A stretch of 64,000 nucleotides of DNA, taken from contig KV918900.1 of NCBI GenBank assembly GCA_002049455.2, positions 62,001-126,000 of the forward strand, read 5' to 3'. Position 1 is the stretch's first letter, and each line of letters begins with the position of its first letter. A model generated the notes under the pieces. The model saw only the letters and a list, made by a program, of their open reading frames with translations, was not told the origin of the DNA and did no database searches. This document shows positions 60,608 to 64,000 of the stretch, one piece after another. A program made the translations under genes and the position numbers. The stretch comes from Porphyra umbilicalis (Eukaryota; Rhodophyta; Bangiophyceae; Bangiales; Bangiaceae).

Positions 60608-61288
60608 TCATTCATCCGCGAACCGCCAGTGGAGTCGGCGACGAGCATCACAGTCCAACATGACCGACGCCGCGAGCACGACAAAGACGTCCTGCAGCGG
60701 CAGCGAGCTGGCCGTCCGCACCGCCTCGATCGCCGCAGCCATGTCGGCCTCAAACATGCATCCAGCCATCTCGAGGGACTGCTCCGGCCCGCTGCAGGAG
60801 CAGACCACGCGCCCCGTCGGACCGCGCGAGATGGCGATGACCACGGAAGAGTGGCGGCAGCGGTCCAGGCGGAAAGTAGGCTTGCCAAGATGAAGCAGCA
60901 CGCCTACCGCGCCGCTCCGCGACAGCATGTACGCTCGCTGCCGCAGCGCCTTGTCCGTGATGTGCAGCATGGACTCCCGCAGAGCCAGAAGTCCCACGCG
61001 TGCACGGTTAGCGTCTAGACCGTCGTCAAAGTGATTGACCAGGTTGCAGTTGAGCTCGGTGCAAAGAAGCACCGTCAGGACGGCCGGCAAGTCCCGTCGC
61101 ATCTTGAGGCGCGACCCCCGCGGGGCGCCCGGGACGGGACCGTTGATCCACCCGGCGTAGTTGCCTCCCCACCTGCCTGTAGCACCTCTGACAGCCTGGT
61201 CGGGTCGCGGACCGCGTGCATCAGGCGGCAGGCCACCAAACGAGGAGAAGTCACCCGCAGCGAGTTGCCGCGCACCGTGGAAGCGCAT
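60608..61288 (-). pseudogene. Upstream exon of the KDZ gene
   Basis: A protein-like frame of 226 codons from ATG 61288 on the same strand, directly upstream of the KDZ body. It contains DLPAVLTVLLCTELNCNLVN, AYMLSRSGAVGVLLHLGK and a Cys cluster (GRVVCSCSGPEQSLEMAGCM), then stops at 60608. The same phase continues upstream to 61687 with only TGA 61358-61360 in between, so the true start may be further 5'. Its place before the SWIM region fits the N-terminus of this transposon protein; the splice sites are inferred. Confidence 0.45.
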
Positions 61289-62165
61289 GCTACTGGTAGA
61301 AGACCGAATGGACGACCGGCTAGAAGGACGAGCGCCACCTTCTGGCCGCGGGGTGCTTCACTCGGGCGGCACCAGGTCCGACGCCACGGCAAAGTGCATC
61401 CTCGTGACGGCACCATGGCGCGCAGACGGTCCGTCGGCACCACCGCTAGAGCCCAAAGCGACGCCGCCCATGCTAAGGATGGCGCCGAACAAAAGAACGG
61501 GGCCAGCCGCTGGAAGTGCCGCGCCAAGGAGGATGACCACGGGGAGGTAGCGTCGCCCTCGTCGGCACCGGATGGAAGCCATCTCAATCTTCCCCGCGGA
61601 GACGTCCAGCGGGAACCTGAACGCGCCGAGAAAAAAACCAGCACACCAAGAAGAGCAGGTGCGAAGAAAACAGCGACAGTCAACCACAGACCGTCAGGAC
61701 AGGCCCAGCTGTCAACACCATCCTCCGTAGACGGGCACGACCCACGTAGGCACCACCACATTCAATGAAAAGAGAGCCGTGCAAGAGGGGGCGCGCGGCA
61801 TACCGCAATATCGTGGAGGGTAGCTGACACAAGCGAGGCGGGACGCAAAAGGCGACCGACGGCAGGGGCGGGCGGGCAGCAAGCGACCAGTGGCGACGGT
61901 GGCGCATCAGGAAACCGGCGGCGGCGGGAGCGGTGGGGGACGCCGCGGGGACGGCGGAGGTGGCGGCCAGAGGGGCTGGGGAAACGACAGGGGCGGCAGA
62001 GGGCGCACCGCAGGCGACCGTCGCCACCGTGCAGCGGAGGGGCGGGCCGTCACGGTGGTGAGCGCCGCGACGGGGACGGGGGTCGAGGTGCCATGGCGGC
62101 TGCCGGCACGCTACCACGGCGGTGGCGGTCGCCGCCGGCGGGAGCAGCAGCGGCAGGGTCCGCAG
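61289..62165. other. 5' flank of the KDZ gene
   Basis: Minus-strand frames at 61687-61358 and 62204-61680 look partly protein-like and could be decayed 5' coding sequence. Nothing is diagnostic. Confidence 0.3.
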
Positions 62166-62590
62166 CCGGCGGGAGCAGCGGCGGCAGCACCCTAGGGAGC
62201 CCAAGGGAGGGGTGGGGGATCGGTGGCGCGCCGCGGCCGCCCGCGGGAGCAGCAGCGGCGTGCCCCAGGGAGGCTCGTGGAAGGGAAGCGGTCGGTGGCG
62301 CGGGGCGCGGGCCGGCGGGAGCAGCGGCGGGAGCCCCCCAGGGAGACCTGTGGGAGGGGCGGCGGATCGGTGGCGCGCCGCGGCCTCCCGCGGGAGCAGC
62401 AGCGGGGTGCCCCAGGGAGGCTCGTGGAAGGGAAGCGGTCGGTGGCGCGGGGCGCGGGCCGGCGGGAGCAGCGGCGGGAGCCCCCCAGGGAGACCGGTGG
62501 GAGGGGCGGCGGATCGGTGGCGCGCCGCGGCCGCCCGTGGGAGCAGCAGCGGGGTGCCCCAACGGGGCCCGTGGAGGGGGGGGCGGCCGC
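62166..62590. repeat. Minisatellite, period 147 bp, about 2.5-3 copies
   Basis: GGATCGGTGGCGCGCCGCGG recurs at about 62217, 62364 and 62511. Each unit holds two related halves, with GGGAGCAGCAGCGG and GGGAGCAGCGGCGG. The period equals 49 codons, so every frame that is open in one unit stays open. Confidence 0.85.
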
Positions 62591-62787
62591 CGGCGGGCGG
62601 GAGCAGCGAGGAAAGCGCCCAGATGGGTGGCTGCGGTGCGGCGGCGGGCGGTCAAATTCGCCGAGAGAACGCGTCGAGCGGCCGGGAGATACAGTCGTTA
62701 TGCGTTTTCATGGCAGGGGTGCGCCACAAAAGTAGCACCCTCTTTCAGTCCGAGATCGCGAGAGATCGCGGTCCTGAGGCTCTAGGG

Positions 62788-62825
62788 GCCATTCACTTGT
62801 AGAGCATGCTCTCCAAGTGAATGGC
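62788..62825. other. Near-perfect palindrome, 38 bp
   Basis: GCCATTCACTTG (62788-62799) pairs with CAAGTGAATGGC (62814-62825); the centre AGAGCATGCTCT is itself palindromic. It sits in AT-richer DNA away from any gene. Confidence 0.8.
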
Positions 62826-63556
62826 ACATAAGCGAATAATGACTGTATGGGGAATTGTATGATCTGTGCAGCAAAGGGAATTCTTCCATGTCAAGTCCCA
62901 TTGCTATTTGTTTTCGAACTATCGATAGGAATGAGAGTCGCCTCCATTGTGCCCTTATGCACCGGTCCGCCACCATCCCTGGGCCACCCAGATCGGTCCA
63001 GATGCCGCTCATGCGCGTGTCACGAAATAGACCCTCAGAGGCTGGGATCGGTGTCGACATTACCCCCCTCCATGGCTTTGAGAGGGCGATTCGTGTCGGG
63101 GGGGGGGGGGGTGTCGACCATCGAATGCAGGCTGCGTTGGACGTCGACATTGAACTGGTTTAACCATAAACCACGTGTCTGTCAGGCGGAACGGTCTTTC
63201 GCTGCCCACGACAGGCATCATGCTCGCGGGACCGTCACCCCCCTCTCCCCGCGCTGCACCCCCCCCGCGCTACGCCCGCAGGCGAACGCCGCCGTCCGCC
63301 GTCGGAGCCGCCGCCGTGGCGCCTCGTTCTCTTCACGGTTCCACGCCGCCTTGAACGCCTCGCTCCTCCGTGTGCACGTGCGGGCCGCCGAGATGCTCCC
63401 GCCTTGCTGACGCGGTTCGCCTCTCCTGCCGGCGGGCCCGCCTGCTCCCCCCCTCTGCCTCCCCACCCGCCGGTGTCCCCTTTTTCTACCCCTCCCCCTC
63501 TGCGTTCCGTGCCCTTCTCTCCTTTCCCTCTCGCCCAGTTGCCAGCCCCCCCGCCC
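62826..63556. other. Intergenic, upstream of the right-edge gene
   Basis: No gene. A run of 12 G is at 63099-63110. Pyrimidine-rich DNA from 63420 to 63550 may be the promoter or leader of the downstream gene. Confidence 0.4.
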
Positions 63557-64000
63557 ATGGACAAGCTCGAAGAGTATGCGCGGGAGGCGCTCGTCGCGTC
63601 TTAGGCCGCCGCGTCCATGCCCGGCGGCGGCACGGTGCCGGTCGCGCCGTCCCAACAGTGGGGTGGCCCCCCCCGACCCCACCCTGGCGGTGGCGGGTGG
63701 GGCGGGCGGCGCCCGCCGCCGCCACCGGCGGGCCCCGACGGGCGGCCGTGGTCGGCCCACCCGGGGCTGCGGCCGCCGCCGCGGCAGCCGCACGCCCCCG
63801 GCAGGGGTCGCGGGTTGTGCCACGGCGGCTGCGGGGGGTGCGTCGGCGGCGGGTGCGGCGGCGGTGGCGGCCACAGAGGTCCCCACACCCGCTGGCCGGC
63901 GGCGCCGCGGCCGCCGGGCGGGCCCGACGGCCGCCCGTGGGCGCCGCCGCCCGCCCGCCGCCCGCCCGTCCAGGCGGAAGCGGTGGTCGAGCCGGCCAAG
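63557..64000 (+). CDS. Gly/Pro-rich protein, 5' part, leaves the window
   Basis: ATG 63557 encodes MDKLEEYAREALVAS and then meets TAG at 63602-63604. The same frame goes on past it, AAASMPGGGTVPVAPSQQWG, and stays open to the edge, with a second ATG at 63617. The product is rich in Gly, Pro and Arg, has a Cys/Gly cluster (CHGGCGGCVGGGC) and two copies of a PPGGPDGRPW-like motif (AGPDGRPWSAHPG and GGPDGRPWAPPPA). Either translation starts at 63617, or the TAG is a change from CAG in this copy. Minus-strand frames also cover this GC-rich DNA but look less protein-like. The family is unknown. Confidence 0.5.

Overview
The window is nuclear DNA from a eukaryote with a very GC-rich genome. It has no bacterial operons, ribosome binding sites or rRNA. 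The likely host genes are mostly single open frames with almost only G or C at third codon positions and long Ala/Gly/Pro tracts. They include a CAF-1 p60-type histone chaperone, an ABHD4/5 (CGI-58)-type hydrolase, a PF03407-type glycosyltransferase, an HxxxD acyltransferase and a secreted Hedgehog-type Hint protein. Compact, intron-poor, GC-rich genes with a free-standing Hint protein fit a bangiophyte red alga such as Porphyra/Pyropia. That assignment is an inference; nothing here proves the taxon.

Layout. 1-1544: 3' part of an unrecognised minus-strand gene that runs off the left edge. 2.0-2.7 kb: a minisatellite with a period of about 104 bp. 2.7-6.6 kb: decayed, AT-richer DNA with two foldback elements. 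6.6-19.4 kb: host gene cluster (glycosyltransferase -, CAF-1 p60 -, acyltransferase +, ABHD hydrolase +, Hint protein +). 19.4-27 kb: GC-rich low-complexity DNA with two orphan genes. 27-39.6 kb: transposon graveyard, with two TA-flanked MITEs, a two-gene PIF/Harbinger element split by a solo LTR, and a broken Tc1/mariner transposase. 39.66-52.98 kb: one Ty3/gypsy chromovirus-type retrotransposon of 13.3 kb. 53-55.4 kb: the older pogo-like transposon that the retrotransposon landed in. 57-61.3 kb: a KDZ (Zisupton-like) transposase relic. 62-64 kb: a 147-bp minisatellite, then a partial Gly/Pro-rich gene leaving the right edge.

The retrotransposon is the best resolved object. It has near-identical 648/646-bp LTRs, a PBS, a PPT, and a gag split by a 1.7-kb DNA insertion with an 11-bp target duplication. 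It also has a textbook -1 frameshift signal at the gag end, a PR-RT-RNaseH-integrase pol, a chromodomain-like tail, and a long ANTISENSE coding region between the tail and the 3' LTR. The nesting order can be read from codons: the element interrupts a Cys-rich minus-strand frame that continues in register on its far side, and the solo LTR interrupts the Harbinger transposase inside a duplicated CTTTA.

Two general patterns deserve care. Frames of the likely host genes break at long G or C runs (probably assembly error, possibly real). Transposon frames break mainly at TAG and TGA codons that fit C-to-T change at CAG and CGA, which suggests cytosine-methylation decay. Homology calls rest on motifs read by eye; no search was run.
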